A stretch of DNA of 64,000 bases from an uncultured SAR116 cluster alpha proteobacterium. GTDB taxonomy: Bacteria > Pseudomonadota > Alphaproteobacteria > Puniceispirillales > Marisalimonadaceae. Every line of letters begins with the position of its first letter. The stretch's first letter is position 1. Positions 1 to 8,304 of this stretch are shown in pieces. The translations under genes and the position numbers were made by a program. Location of the stretch: the NCBI GenBank assembly GCA_902619615.1, contig CACNFD010000001.1, positions 121,001 through 185,000 on the forward strand. The letters are read 5' to 3'. The notes under the pieces were generated by a model. The model saw nothing but the letters and a program-made list of their open reading frames with translations, did not search any database and was not told the DNA's origin.

Positions 1-636
1 ATCCTCATAAATAGTTTTCCATAAAAATAAATTTCCTAGACTTGGCTTAACTGTTAGTTTTTTGCTTTCATGACCCCTAAAATTAGCGATAGATTTTCCG
101 ACATATTCTGCACGATTTTCTTGAAATGCACCAAAGGTAAGATAAATGAAAATATAAAAAACACCAAAAAAGGTAATTAATTTATTTCTCCTTATAATTG
201 CAAAAATTATAGCTAGAATTAAGGGAATAGTTAAAAAAGGATCAACTACTGATATATAATTCCAAGAAATTCTTTCATCAGAGATTGGCCATAGAAGCTG
301 TGTTCCATAACTAGTACAGGCATCTAATAAGCCATGTGTAGCGTAACCAAAAAAGCTAAAAAGATAAGTTTCACCCCAACTTAAATATTTTCTGAAAAGT
401 ATTCTCGAAAATAAACTTATAATTAAAGCGCCAATTGGTATGAAGATTATGGAGTGTGTAAATTGTCTATGATACTCTAATTTTAATAAAGGATCCGATG
501 CAGATCTAATAAAAATGTCTAAATCAGGTGCTAAACCCGCAAGGCAACCTACTATTGATCCTACTAAAATTTTTTTCTTATTAGAAATTGTTTGAGCAAA
601 AATTGCACCAAATGCACCTTGAGTAACAGGATCCAT
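1..636 (-). CDS. YdjM/DUF457-family inner-membrane metal-dependent hydrolase, C-terminus cut by window edge
   Basis: A minus-strand frame is open for 212 codons from an ATG at 636 to base 1 without a stop, so the gene continues outside the window. The product starts MDPVTQGAFGA, has an APDLD motif at residues 36-40 and a YHRQFTHS motif near 55-62. These histidine and aspartate motifs, interleaved with hydrophobic segments, are typical of the DUF457/YdjM family of membrane-bound putative metal-dependent hydrolases. Four to five membrane segments are visible. The substrate of the family is not established. It is divergent from the flavoprotein gene that starts at 740, and the 103 bases between them must hold both promoters. 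Confidence 0.75.
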   Translation of the reverse strand, partial: MDPVTQGAFGAIFAQTISNKKKILVGSIVGCLAGLAPDLDIFIRSASDPLLKLEYHRQFTHSIIFIPIGALIISLFSRILFRKYLSWGETYLFSFFGYATHGLLDACTSYGTQLLWPISDERISWNYISVVDPFLTIPLILAIIFAIIRRNKLITFFGVFYIFIYLTFGAFQENRAEYVGKSIANFRGHESKKLTVKPSLGNLFLWKTIYED

Positions 637-739
637 TACATAACCAAAATTATTAAATAAACTATTTATACACTAAGTTGTCTTGACTGTTCATATTTTT
701 TTCTTTTAACATATTAACTTAATTATAAAAGACTTTTTA

Positions 740-2356
740 ATGAACCAAGTTAAATTAAATAAAAAAGATTATGACGCTATAATCGTAGGAGCTGGTTTTT
801 CAGGATTATACCAATTGATCTGCCTGCGTGATCAGCTTAACCTTAATTGTGTAGTTTTAGAAACTGGAGATGATGTAGGTGGCACATGGTATTGGAACCG
901 CTATCCAGGTGCTAGATGTGATACAGAGAGTCACGCCTACTCTTATTATTTTTCTGATGATTTACTTAAAGAGTGGACATGGTCAGAACGATATCCAGGA
1001 CACGCTGAAATTAGAAGATATATGAATTTTGTTGCAAATAAATTTGATCTCAAAAAAGATATTCTTTTCCAACAAAAAGTTACTAGCGCTTGTTTTAATA
1101 ATGACGAAAATAATTGGAATGTAATTACTAATAGTAAAATTGAGTTTAAAGCTAAATTTCTTATATCTGCAGTTGGGTGCTTATCAAATACTAATATACC
1201 AAATATAAAAGGACTAGAAGATTTTGAAGGTAAATACTATCACACTGGTAATTGGCCTAAAAACGGTGTTTCATTTGCTGGTAAAAATGTTGGTCAAATT
1301 GGAACTGGATCAACTGGTATACAAGCTGTTCCGGTTATAGCTGAAGAAGCAAAACATTTAACTGTATTCCAAAGAACTGCAAATTACAGCATTCCTGCCA
1401 GAAATAAACCACTAACCTCAGAATTTAAGAAACATGTAAAAGAAAATTCAGATTTATACAAAAATCTAGTTAAGCGTACACCTAATGCTCATCCCTTTGA
1501 AATAAGTAAGCGAAATGTTGCTGATGTAGATCCAGATGAATTAAACGAAATTTACGAAAAGGCTTGGGAAATTGGTGGCCTTCAATTTAGGGCAGTATTT
1601 AATGATTTGGTTACAAATATTAAAGCAAATAAAACAGCATCAGATTTTATAAAAAAGAAAATTAGAGAAACTGTTTCAAATAAAAAGTTTGCTTCAATAT
1701 TGTCAGACATTGACCATCCCTATGCTGGAAAACGTCCACCTATCGATAGTAATTATTTTGAAACCTTTAATCGAGACAACGTTAATTTAGTTGACCTTCG
1801 CAGTGAGCCAATAGAGTTGATAGACAGAACTGGAATTAAAACTAAGAAAAATCATTTCGACCTCGATATAATTGTTTTTGCTACTGGTTATGATGCAATG
1901 ACAGGACCTTTAATAAATATGAATATTACCGGAAAGAATGGTCTAAAACTTAATGATGTATGGAAAGAAGGCCCAAAAACCTTTTTAGGCCTTCAAATTC
2001 CTGGATTTCCTAATTTGTTTACTATTACAGGACCAGGCAGTCCTTCAGTGTTAACAAATATGCCAATGGCTATTGAACAACATGTGGAATGGATTCGAGA
2101 CTGTATTAATTACATGAATAAAAAAGATTACTCAACAATTGAAACAGATATAAATTCTGCCGAAAAATGGGGAGATGAAGTCAATTCAGTTGCCAACCAA
2201 ACACTTTTACCAACTGTAAAACATTCTTGGTACTTGGGAGCAAATATTCCAGGTAAACCTAGAGTTTTTATGCCTTATGCCGGTGGGCTTCCGAGATATA
2301 CTGAGGTATGCGATAAAATAAAAAATAATAAATATAAAGATTTCATCTTAAATTAA
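740..2356 (+). CDS. Flavin-dependent Baeyer-Villiger-type monooxygenase
   Basis: 538 residues, close to phenylacetone and cyclohexanone monooxygenases (about 540). Visible features: FAD Rossmann motif GAGFSG at 17-22, a WYWNRYPGARCD segment, the Baeyer-Villiger fingerprint FxGxxxHxxxWP (FEGKYYHTGNWP), a second NADPH-type Rossmann motif GTGSTG, and the ATGYD motif late in the protein. Family members insert oxygen next to a ketone carbonyl using FAD, NADPH and O2. Substrate cannot be read from sequence; an aryl ketone is attractive because 4-hydroxybenzoate and protocatechuate genes lie just downstream on the other strand, but that is inference. It converges with the cNMP-binding gene, with only three bases between the stops. 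Confidence 0.88.
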   Translation: MNQVKLNKKDYDAIIVGAGFSGLYQLICLRDQLNLNCVVLETGDDVGGTWYWNRYPGARCDTESHAYSYYFSDDLLKEWTWSERYPGHAEIRRYMNFVANKFDLKKDILFQQKVTSACFNNDENNWNVITNSKIEFKAKFLISAVGCLSNTNIPNIKGLEDFEGKYYHTGNWPKNGVSFAGKNVGQIGTGSTGIQAVPVIAEEAKHLTVFQRTANYSIPARNKPLTSEFKKHVKENSDLYKNLVKRTPNAHPFEISKRNVADVDPDELNEIYEKAWEIGGLQFRAVFNDLVTNIKANKTASDFIKKKIRETVSNKKFASILSDIDHPYAGKRPPIDSNYFETFNRDNVNLVDLRSEPIELIDRTGIKTKKNHFDLDIIVFATGYDAMTGPLINMNITGKNGLKLNDVWKEGPKTFLGLQIPGFPNLFTITGPGSPSVLTNMPMAIEQHVEWIRDCINYMNKKDYSTIETDINSAEKWGDEVNSVANQTLLPTVKHSWYLGANIPGKPRVFMPYAGGLPRYTEVCDKIKNNKYKDFILN

Positions 2357-2370
2357 TGATCAATCATTAA
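2353..2370. terminator. AT-rich hairpin spanning two convergent stop codons
   Basis: TTAATGAT and ATCATTAA form an 8-bp inverted repeat around a CA centre. It covers the stop of the plus-strand monooxygenase and lies at the stop of the minus-strand cNMP-binding gene. A short T-rich stretch follows on the plus strand. This is a plausible weak bidirectional terminator; the stem contains only two G-C pairs, so confidence is limited. Confidence 0.35.
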
Positions 2371-2836
2371 TAGTAGTTTTTATATCATTAATTTTAGTTC
2401 TAATTTTTTTCATTCTTTCTTCAAGAACATTTTTCTTGGGAGGGTTATTTGAGTCAAATTGGTCTAACAGATTCGACATTTCGTTAGCTAACTCGTTGCT
2501 TTGTTTGTTCGAATCTATAAGTCTTATCTGTGTCTTTCTGATCAATGCACTCAAAACAACATTAGATTTAATCATTTTTGTGAAATATGACTTAGGTATC
2601 TTTTTGGCAACCAACTTTTGAGCACATACCTTTGCAGTGACAGTTCTAGGAACATTTAATAAAATGGATGTTTCTCCAAATATTTCTCCCATACCAAGTC
2701 TACTTAGCTTTAAACCGTCTTTTGTTTCAATATTAACATACCCTTCTAAAATTAGGTATGCCTCTGTTGCTTCATTTCCAGCTTCATATATTACTTCGCC
2801 AGGTTCCCAAATTGCTGACTTACCATTGTCTTGCAT
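2360..2836 (-). CDS. Cyclic nucleotide-binding (CRP-type sensor) protein without DNA-binding domain
   Basis: 158 residues. Residues 8-115 form a CRP-like beta-roll: the PBC region has FGETS at 53-57 followed by the phosphate-contacting Arg and Thr (64-65). After the C-helix (about 100-125) the protein ends in a charged helical tail with no winged helix, so it is not a CRP/FNR transcription factor. Soluble stand-alone cNMP domains usually act as small sensor or regulatory subunits. It is the last gene of the minus-strand run pobA-pcaH-pcaG-small ORF. Two class III cyclases in this window (35.0 and 54.6 kb) could supply its ligand; that link is inferred. Confidence 0.75.
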   Translation of the reverse strand: MQDNGKSAIWEPGEVIYEAGNEATEAYLILEGYVNIETKDGLKLSRLGMGEIFGETSILLNVPRTVTAKVCAQKLVAKKIPKSYFTKMIKSNVVLSALIRKTQIRLIDSNKQSNELANEMSNLLDQFDSNNPPKKNVLEERMKKIRTKINDIKTTIND

Positions 2837-2867
2837 CTAATACCACCCACAAAGAAAAACTAAAAAA

Positions 2868-3029
2868 TTATACTGGAATATCTAATGGCTCCATCCAAAA
2901 AATATATCCATAGAAAATTAAATAACAATAAAATAATAAATAAGCCCACCAAGGTTTTGGTTTAAAAGTTTTACTTTTTTCTTCTATAACCTCTAGTTCT
3001 TCTTTGTAATTTTTATAATAATTCATCAT
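2868..3029 (-). CDS. Small hydrophobic protein, 53 aa
   Basis: An ORF of 53 codons starts at ATG 3029 and stops at 2868, filling the gap between pcaG and the cNMP-binding gene on the same strand. The product begins MMNYYKNYKEELE, has a basic-proline-tryptophan turn (KPKPWW) and then one long aromatic membrane segment (about residues 29-46), ending MEPLDIPV. I do not recognise the family and see no strong ribosome binding site. Its size match to the gap and its clear membrane segment favour a real gene, but a chance ORF cannot be excluded. Confidence 0.4.
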   Translation of the reverse strand: MMNYYKNYKEELEVIEEKSKTFKPKPWWAYLLFYCYLIFYGYIFWMEPLDIPV

Positions 3030-3074
3030 AAAATTGGATCTGCCCAACTAAATTCTCCACCATAAATTTAAATT

Positions 3075-3677
3075 TCATATGTCTAAAAAAATTGTTTCTT
3101 TATCGCCTTGCAAAAAAATATCAAATAAATAACTATTCTTTTTAATTTTTTTAGCAATTAAGCTATTTACATTATCTAGACTTATTATAGATAAAAGTGG
3201 ATCATTTTTCAATTCATCATCTTCAAAATAGACTCGAGTATTTAATGTCATATTCAGACCCCTTGCAGAAATTGATAATGAAACATGCGGGCTATATGTT
3301 TTTCTGTCAAAACCTTTATAAGATCCAGGTTTAATAGTTTTCAATGTAAACTTTTTGGTGATGTTATTTGGAATCAAACGTGCAAATCCACTGTCTTCGT
3401 TAAATTGTCCTTTCTCGTCACACTGCCAAGTTTCTATCATTACGTCATCTAACGCAACACCATTTCCATCAAACACTGAACCTTCGATAGTTATTAATTC
3501 GTTTTCTTGTTTATCCTTAAATGGAATTTCTCCTAAATCATTTTGATAAATTTTGTTAATTTTTATAGCATTAGGCATACAACCTATATGAAGAAATGGA
3601 CCTGCTGTTTGAAAAGGGGTTTCATCAAGCTTTGCTTTTATAGTTTCCAAATTAAAGACCCTCTTTTCTATTTTCAA
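3075..3677 (-). CDS. pcaG: Protocatechuate 3,4-dioxygenase alpha subunit
   Basis: 200 residues, matching PcaG length. It has an FLHIG.MPNA segment near residue 27, the intradiol dioxygenase core (GVALDDVMIETWQCDEKGQF), SYSPHVSLSISARGLN and an ALxTRVYFEDD-type segment. The alpha subunit lacks the iron ligands and shapes the active site with PcaH. Together they cleave protocatechuate between its hydroxyl groups to 3-carboxy-cis,cis-muconate. Its start overlaps the end of pcaH by 26 bases, implying translational coupling. The downstream genes pcaB, pcaC, pcaD, pcaI/J and pcaF are not in this window. Confidence 0.9.
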   Translation of the reverse strand: MKIEKRVFNLETIKAKLDETPFQTAGPFLHIGCMPNAIKINKIYQNDLGEIPFKDKQENELITIEGSVFDGNGVALDDVMIETWQCDEKGQFNEDSGFARLIPNNITKKFTLKTIKPGSYKGFDRKTYSPHVSLSISARGLNMTLNTRVYFEDDELKNDPLLSIISLDNVNSLIAKKIKKNSYLFDIFLQGDKETIFLDI

Positions 3678-4398
3678 AATAGGTTTGTTTTATCCCTCTT
3701 AACACGATATCAAATTTATAAGCTAATAGATTTTTTGTATTTGATTTTGATGTATCTAAAACCCCAATTAAACTATTTTTTGCTTTTTCATTTCGAATCG
3801 AATTGACCATTGGGCAAAGCTTGATTAGTGGATCGCCTTCAAAATACATTTGTGTAATTAATCTCTGTCCAAAGCTTTTACCAAATATAGAAAAATGAAT
3901 ATGCATTGGTCTCCATTCAATACCTCGATTTGGATATGGATATGGTCCAGGTTGAATAGTTAAAAATTCGTAATAACCACTCGATGAAGTTAAACACCTT
4001 CCACAACCAGCAAAATTTGGATCGATTGGTGCAGGGTTTTCATCGTTATCATGTAAATATTTACCAGCTGCATTAGCTTGCCAAATCTCTATTAGTGCCC
4101 CTTTTATTGGATTAGTAAATTGATCGGAAACAGTTCCGTAGACAATAATTTTATGACCGAGTGGAGATATTTTATTTTTAGAAAAATTTAATGTTAAATC
4201 GTTGTCTAATTTTCCAATGATATTTTTGTTAAATATTGGTCCTATGGTCTCAGTATTCGAAGATGGAAATGAGATCTTTCTATTTTTAGGTGCTCTAAAT
4301 ATACTAGATTTGTAATCAGGAAAATCTATCTCAGGATGTTTCTCATAATTTCTTTTGATTAGCGATTTAGCATTCATATTTCTACCTAAATTTACCAA
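3652..4398 (-). CDS. pcaH: Protocatechuate 3,4-dioxygenase beta subunit (iron-binding)
   Basis: 248 residues. The four non-heme Fe(III) ligands known in the Pseudomonas enzyme are all present: Tyr114 (QANAAGKY), Tyr153 (PGPYPYP), His166 and His168 (WRPMHIHF). The conserved Arg163 is also present. The DPNFAGCGRCLT and YFEGDPLIKLCPM segments are typical. The usual Trp after the second Tyr ligand is Tyr here. An alternative ATG lies seven codons in (4377), but the first Met was kept because nothing decides between them. Operon order is pobA, pcaH, pcaG, so 4-hydroxybenzoate is converted to protocatechuate and ring-opened by adjacent genes. Confidence 0.93.
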   Translation of the reverse strand: MVNLGRNMNAKSLIKRNYEKHPEIDFPDYKSSIFRAPKNRKISFPSSNTETIGPIFNKNIIGKLDNDLTLNFSKNKISPLGHKIIVYGTVSDQFTNPIKGALIEIWQANAAGKYLHDNDENPAPIDPNFAGCGRCLTSSSGYYEFLTIQPGPYPYPNRGIEWRPMHIHFSIFGKSFGQRLITQMYFEGDPLIKLCPMVNSIRNEKAKNSLIGVLDTSKSNTKNLLAYKFDIVLRGIKQTYFENRKEGL

Positions 4399-4416
4399 AT
4401 TATTTATTATTTAGGG

Positions 4417-5589
4417 TTAATAAGGTAAACCAACATAATTTTCTGCCAAAACTTTCTGAGATGCAACTGAATTTTCTAAATATTCTATTTCAGAATCCTG
4501 TATTCGCTGATCAAAAGAGGATTGTTCAGGAAATTTATGAAAAGTTGTAGTCATCCACCAGCTAAACCTTATTGCTTTCCAAACCCTAGAAAGGGCATTG
4601 TATGAATACTTCTTTAAACTCTCATTTGTATGAGATTGGTAGTATTTTTTTAGAGCATTGTGCAAATAGTATACGTCTGATACTGCTAAGTTTAAACCTT
4701 TAGCACCAGTTGGGGGTACGATATGTGCGGCATCACCAACTAAAAATAATTTTTCCCAACTCATCGGTTCACAAACAAAAGACCTCAATGGTGCTATTGA
4801 CTTTTCAATGGACCTTCCAGTTATAATAGTTTCTGCAGCTTCAGTTGGAAGTCTCTTTTTTAACTCATCCCAAAACTTTTGATCTGTCCAAGCCTCAATC
4901 TTTTCATTTAAAGGAGTTTGTATATAATATCTGCTTAAATTTTCGTTTCTCATTGAAGCTAAAGCAAAACCATTACCATGATTTGCATATATTAGTTCCT
5001 CACTTACAGGAGGTGTTTCTGATAATATACCCAACCATCCAAAAGGATACTTTCTTTCGAAACTTTTGATTATTGATTTTGGAATTACAGTTCTACTTAT
5101 TCCGTGAAACCCATCACAGCCTGCTACTAAATCACATTTTATTTTCTTTTCCACACCATCTTTTTTAAAAGTAACAAACGGAGCGTCTGTATCTACAGCT
5201 TGTGGCAAAACATCTTCTGCATTATTTATTATATTGCCGTTTTCTTTTTTTATTATATTGTATAAATCCTTTGTTACTTCCGTTTGTCCATAAACTGTTA
5301 CATGTTTATTCGTTAATTCTTTTAAATTTATTCTAAATCCGTGATTTTTAAATGATAATTGAATACAATCATGATCAAAACCCTCTTTTTCAAGCCTATC
5401 TGATACTCCTGCTTTTTTGAGCATTTGAATTGTACCATTTTCAAGTACTCCAGCTCTAATCCTACCAGTAACATGTTCTTCAGATTGTTTTTCAAGAACT
5501 ATATTATCAATACCATCTATTGATAACAGTCTTGATAGTAGTAACCCTGAAGGTCCTCCCCCAATTATAACGACGTTTGTTCTCACCAA
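4417..5589 (-). CDS. pobA: 4-hydroxybenzoate 3-monooxygenase
   Basis: 390 residues, a class A flavoprotein hydroxylase that uses NAD(P)H and O2 to turn 4-hydroxybenzoate into protocatechuate. FAD motif GGGPSG at 10-15, the DG motif at 159-160 and the GD motif at 285-286. The residue numbering coincides with the Pseudomonas enzyme. The known substrate contacts Tyr201, Ser212, Arg214, Tyr222, Pro293 and Tyr385 are all in place, which makes the specificity assignment strong. It sits 18 bases upstream of pcaH on the same strand, and a DUF4149 membrane gene precedes it by 19 bases. No PobR-type or PcaQ-type regulator is visible nearby. Confidence 0.95.
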   Translation of the reverse strand: MVRTNVVIIGGGPSGLLLSRLLSIDGIDNIVLEKQSEEHVTGRIRAGVLENGTIQMLKKAGVSDRLEKEGFDHDCIQLSFKNHGFRINLKELTNKHVTVYGQTEVTKDLYNIIKKENGNIINNAEDVLPQAVDTDAPFVTFKKDGVEKKIKCDLVAGCDGFHGISRTVIPKSIIKSFERKYPFGWLGILSETPPVSEELIYANHGNGFALASMRNENLSRYYIQTPLNEKIEAWTDQKFWDELKKRLPTEAAETIITGRSIEKSIAPLRSFVCEPMSWEKLFLVGDAAHIVPPTGAKGLNLAVSDVYYLHNALKKYYQSHTNESLKKYSYNALSRVWKAIRFSWWMTTTFHKFPEQSSFDQRIQDSEIEYLENSVASQKVLAENYVGLPY

Positions 5590-5608
5590 ACTTAGTCCTC
5601 ATTATCTA

Positions 5609-5995
5609 TTATATTAAATAAACTACTAACAAAAATATACATCCTATAATCTGTAAAAAATTTATAAATACTGACAATTTATGTAATTTGTTAAATTTTT
5701 TTTCATCATTCGAATCTTTTGCTTTATTTACCATTGGTGTCAAAATTTGCCTTGAGAATATAAAACCAACCATAATAAATGAATAAATTAATATTGATAA
5801 TTTATTTTCAAAGTAAATAGAAAGAATGACACCTACAAAACTCAAAACAAAACCATAAAGGTAGTATTTTGGAAAAAAAATTCTAAGAAATTTAGATGAT
5901 TGTTTTTCATCTAACACTTTAAACACTGACGTCGCAACTACTAACGGGAAAAAAATCATAAAACTTAATGTTGCTGCAGCCACTAATGTTAACAA
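5609..5995 (-). CDS. DUF4149 (TMEM205-like) integral membrane protein
   Basis: 128 residues with four membrane helices. An FFPLVVATSVFKVLDE segment after helix 1, an FPKYYLYG segment, RQILTPMVN and KLHKLSVFINFLQI match the DUF4149 pattern. Function of the family is unknown. The start is TTG at 5995: an AGGAG sequence lies about seven bases upstream and no ATG fits, so the ribosome binding site decides it. It leads the minus-strand run into pobA with a 19-base gap, so the two may be co-transcribed; a role in aromatic acid entry is possible but not shown. Confidence 0.7.
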   Translation of the reverse strand: MLTLVAAATLSFMIFFPLVVATSVFKVLDEKQSSKFLRIFFPKYYLYGFVLSFVGVILSIYFENKLSILIYSFIMVGFIFSRQILTPMVNKAKDSNDEKKFNKLHKLSVFINFLQIIGCIFLLVVYLI

Positions 5996-6087
5996 ACTTT
6001 ACTCCTTATTAGATAATTATATTTTCTTATATCAATAATTATCATAAAGTATACATTGTTTTAATAAAGTTTTCATGAGTAACAACA

Positions 6088-6630
6088 ATGAACAAAAATA
6101 TCATATCTTATTCAGTAGATACTCTAATTTCAAAAAAAGAAATAAAAAAACGCATTGTTGAATTAGGTAAAGAGGTAAACGTTTTTTATAAGAACACCGA
6201 TAAACTTTTAGTAGTAGGTTTATTAAGGGGGTCTTTTGTGTTTATTGCGGATTTAGTAAGAGAGCTAAAAATACCAGTTGAAGTAGATTTTATGACTGCT
6301 TCTAGTTATGGAAATTCTATGCAATCTTCAAATAATATAAGAATTTTAACAGATTTAAACTCCGATATTAAAAATTTAGATGTATTATTAGTTGAAGATA
6401 TTATTGATACTGGGCACACTCTTAATCAAGTAATCAAGTTACTTAAAAGTAGAAAGCCCAAAAGTTTGGAAGTTTGTTGCTTGTTAAATAAATTTTCACG
6501 ACGGGAAACAGATATTGAGAGTAGATGGGTAGGATTTGATATTCCAGACGAATTTGTTGTTGGTTATGGAATTGATTATGCACAAGACAATCGACATTTA
6601 CCATTTATTGGGAAAGTAGTCCAAAAATAA
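6088..6630 (+). CDS. hpt: Hypoxanthine phosphoribosyltransferase
   Basis: 180 residues. The PRPP-binding loop VLLVEDIIDTGHTL sits at residues 99-112 with the acidic pair Glu103-Asp104. The LRGS loop at 46-49, the flexible-loop SSYGNS segment (72-77) and the purine-binding WVGFDIPDEFVVGYGIDY segment are all present. The enzyme makes IMP (and usually GMP) from free purine base and PRPP in the cytosol, a purine salvage step. It is a single gene divergent from the DUF4149 gene and followed by a long inverted repeat. Confidence 0.92.
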   Translation: MNKNIISYSVDTLISKKEIKKRIVELGKEVNVFYKNTDKLLVVGLLRGSFVFIADLVRELKIPVEVDFMTASSYGNSMQSSNNIRILTDLNSDIKNLDVLLVEDIIDTGHTLNQVIKLLKSRKPKSLEVCCLLNKFSRRETDIESRWVGFDIPDEFVVGYGIDYAQDNRHLPFIGKVVQK

Positions 6631-6633
6631 GTT

Positions 6634-6697
6634 GGGAATAGCTTTATTTATTTACCTTATTTAGGATAATCGTGGAGATTTTGAAAAAGCTATTCCC
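6634..6697. repeat. Perfect 12-bp inverted repeat with 40-base loop between convergent genes
   Basis: GGGAATAGCTTT (6634-6645) is the exact reverse complement of AAAGCTATTCCC (6686-6697). The loop contains a weaker nested hairpin (TTACC opposite GGATAA). It lies between the stop of hpt and the stop of the convergent gene at 6740. There is no U-tract, so it is not a standard intrinsic terminator. It could be a mRNA 3' stabiliser, a bidirectional terminator or a small structured RNA. Confidence 0.6.
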
Positions 6698-6739
6698 TTC
6701 ATTTAAGCAACTGCAAATAACATGCCAAAAAAATCTAAT

Positions 6740-7063
6740 TTATTCTATTTTCTTAAAATCTTCTAAGTTGATATAAGGTGAGTATTCTACTTCACATTCA
6801 CCCTCAGTAAATGAAACATTTCCACCCATTTCTCGAATATCCTGCCAAAATTGATTTGTCCATGCAGACCTTTGTTTATTTACGTACTCCTTATTCTTAA
6901 AAAGATGAAATATTTCTATTGAGTTTTCGGTAACGTTTGTAAAAGCTCTTATTAACATATCTCCATCTTGAAACATTTCTTTACTTCTACTTTTTAAAGC
7001 GTTTATTATTGCCTCTTTTGCTAATTTATTTTGAAACTTGATTGATCTTGTCACAGCCCACAT
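6740..7063 (-). CDS. Small conserved-looking protein, possible dimeric alpha/beta-barrel fold
   Basis: 107 residues, no signal peptide or membrane segment. The layout is an N-terminal strand (MWAVTRSIKF), a long amphipathic helix, a central strand (ENSIEIFHLFKN) and a second helix with a tryptophan-rich stretch (SAWTNQFWQDI). This resembles the ferredoxin-like dimeric barrel used by monooxygenase-like and stress proteins, but I cannot assign a named family. The AGGAGG ribosome binding site seven bases before the ATG is very strong. It precedes no partner and follows the alcohol dehydrogenase gene with a 37-base gap. Confidence 0.6.
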   Translation of the reverse strand: MWAVTRSIKFQNKLAKEAIINALKSRSKEMFQDGDMLIRAFTNVTENSIEIFHLFKNKEYVNKQRSAWTNQFWQDIREMGGNVSFTEGECEVEYSPYINLEDFKKIE

Positions 7064-7100
7064 TATTTCCTCCTATAAAATTCTTAAAATTACAATATTA

Positions 7101-8240
7101 TTAACTCCATGGTTTAATAACTATTTTTATTGCATCATCTATTCTTTCCCTTGCATACTTTAAAGCAGTAGGTAGGTCTGCTAAATTAAAAGTGTGAGTA
7201 TGTACTAGTTTTGCATTAAATCTTTTTTCTTTCATAAATTGCATTGCTCTGTGTGTGGAACTTTTACCTTCACCTCTTATTCCAAACATGTAAATATTGT
7301 TTATAACCATATGTGGAATGTTGATTTCAACTGGTTTGTGAGGGAAGGCAGCAAGGCATATTTTACCTCCTCTATTTGTCATCATAATTGCATCATTAAG
7401 AGCTTCTTTTGTTCCTGCACACTCTATCACATAATCAGAACCTTTTTTTCCAACTATATTTTTAACACTTTGAACAATATCTTTTTCATTCTTAACATTA
7501 AGCGTATAATCTGCGCCAAGTTGTCTTCCTATTTCTAGCCTACTATCTCTTGTACCAATTAATATCACTGGTCCTGCCCCTAGAGCTTTAGCTACTGCAA
7601 CACCCAATAATCCTATTGGGCCAGGGCCTATTACTACCAAACTTTCCCCAGCAATTAATCCTCCTAATTCGGTAAGACCATACATTGTAGTTCCTGCTGT
7701 AACTACTAAAGTTGCTTCTTCATCTGACATACTATCTGGAACTTTTATGAGTGTGTTTATATTATTTACTGCGTATTGTTTAAAACCACCATCAGTTGTA
7801 AATCCATTTGCTCTGTGACCTTTGTTTACATTTCCATAGTTTAGACCATAGTTATGACATGAAGTATACATTCCCATCCTACATCTTTTGCATTGACCAC
7901 AACCAGAATGAATTTCTACAGTCACCCTATCACCAATATCAAATTCATCTACCGAAGGACCCAAAGCAACGACAGTCCCCATATACTCATGTCCAGGTGT
8001 AAAATTTTTGTTAAATGGTAAGCCACCCTCTATTAAAGCTGGAGGACCATAACTTATAACATCGAGATCTGTTGCGCAGATAGCTACTGCGTCAATCTTA
8101 ATTAGAACTTCTGATTTACTAGGCATAATAATAGGCTTGTCAATTAAAGAGAGTTCATCTGGATCTCCTAGCACCCATGCTTTCATTTTATCTGGTATAG
8201 GATACTTATCTGAGATCTTTCCATTGAAGCTAATTGACAT
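7101..8240 (-). CDS. Zinc-dependent medium-chain alcohol/polyol dehydrogenase
   Basis: 379 residues of the MDR superfamily. Catalytic zinc ligand candidates are Cys55 (AICATD) and the GHE motif at 83-85. The structural zinc site has four cysteines at 114, 117, 120 and 128. The nucleotide-binding motif GPGPIGLLG occurs near 204-212, followed by a GTRDSR segment that could favour either cofactor. Such enzymes oxidise secondary alcohols, threonine or polyols; the substrate is not readable. An exporter of the DMT family starts just upstream on the same strand, and the small barrel-like protein follows. Confidence 0.85.
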   Translation of the reverse strand: MSISFNGKISDKYPIPDKMKAWVLGDPDELSLIDKPIIMPSKSEVLIKIDAVAICATDLDVISYGPPALIEGGLPFNKNFTPGHEYMGTVVALGPSVDEFDIGDRVTVEIHSGCGQCKRCRMGMYTSCHNYGLNYGNVNKGHRANGFTTDGGFKQYAVNNINTLIKVPDSMSDEEATLVVTAGTTMYGLTELGGLIAGESLVVIGPGPIGLLGVAVAKALGAGPVILIGTRDSRLEIGRQLGADYTLNVKNEKDIVQSVKNIVGKKGSDYVIECAGTKEALNDAIMMTNRGGKICLAAFPHKPVEINIPHMVINNIYMFGIRGEGKSSTHRAMQFMKEKRFNAKLVHTHTFNLADLPTALKYARERIDDAIKIVIKPWS

Positions 8241-8304
8241 TATAAATCCTTAATAAAATTTAATGAATCCATTTAATGTTTGATTTGTCAAATAAGATTA
8301 CATA

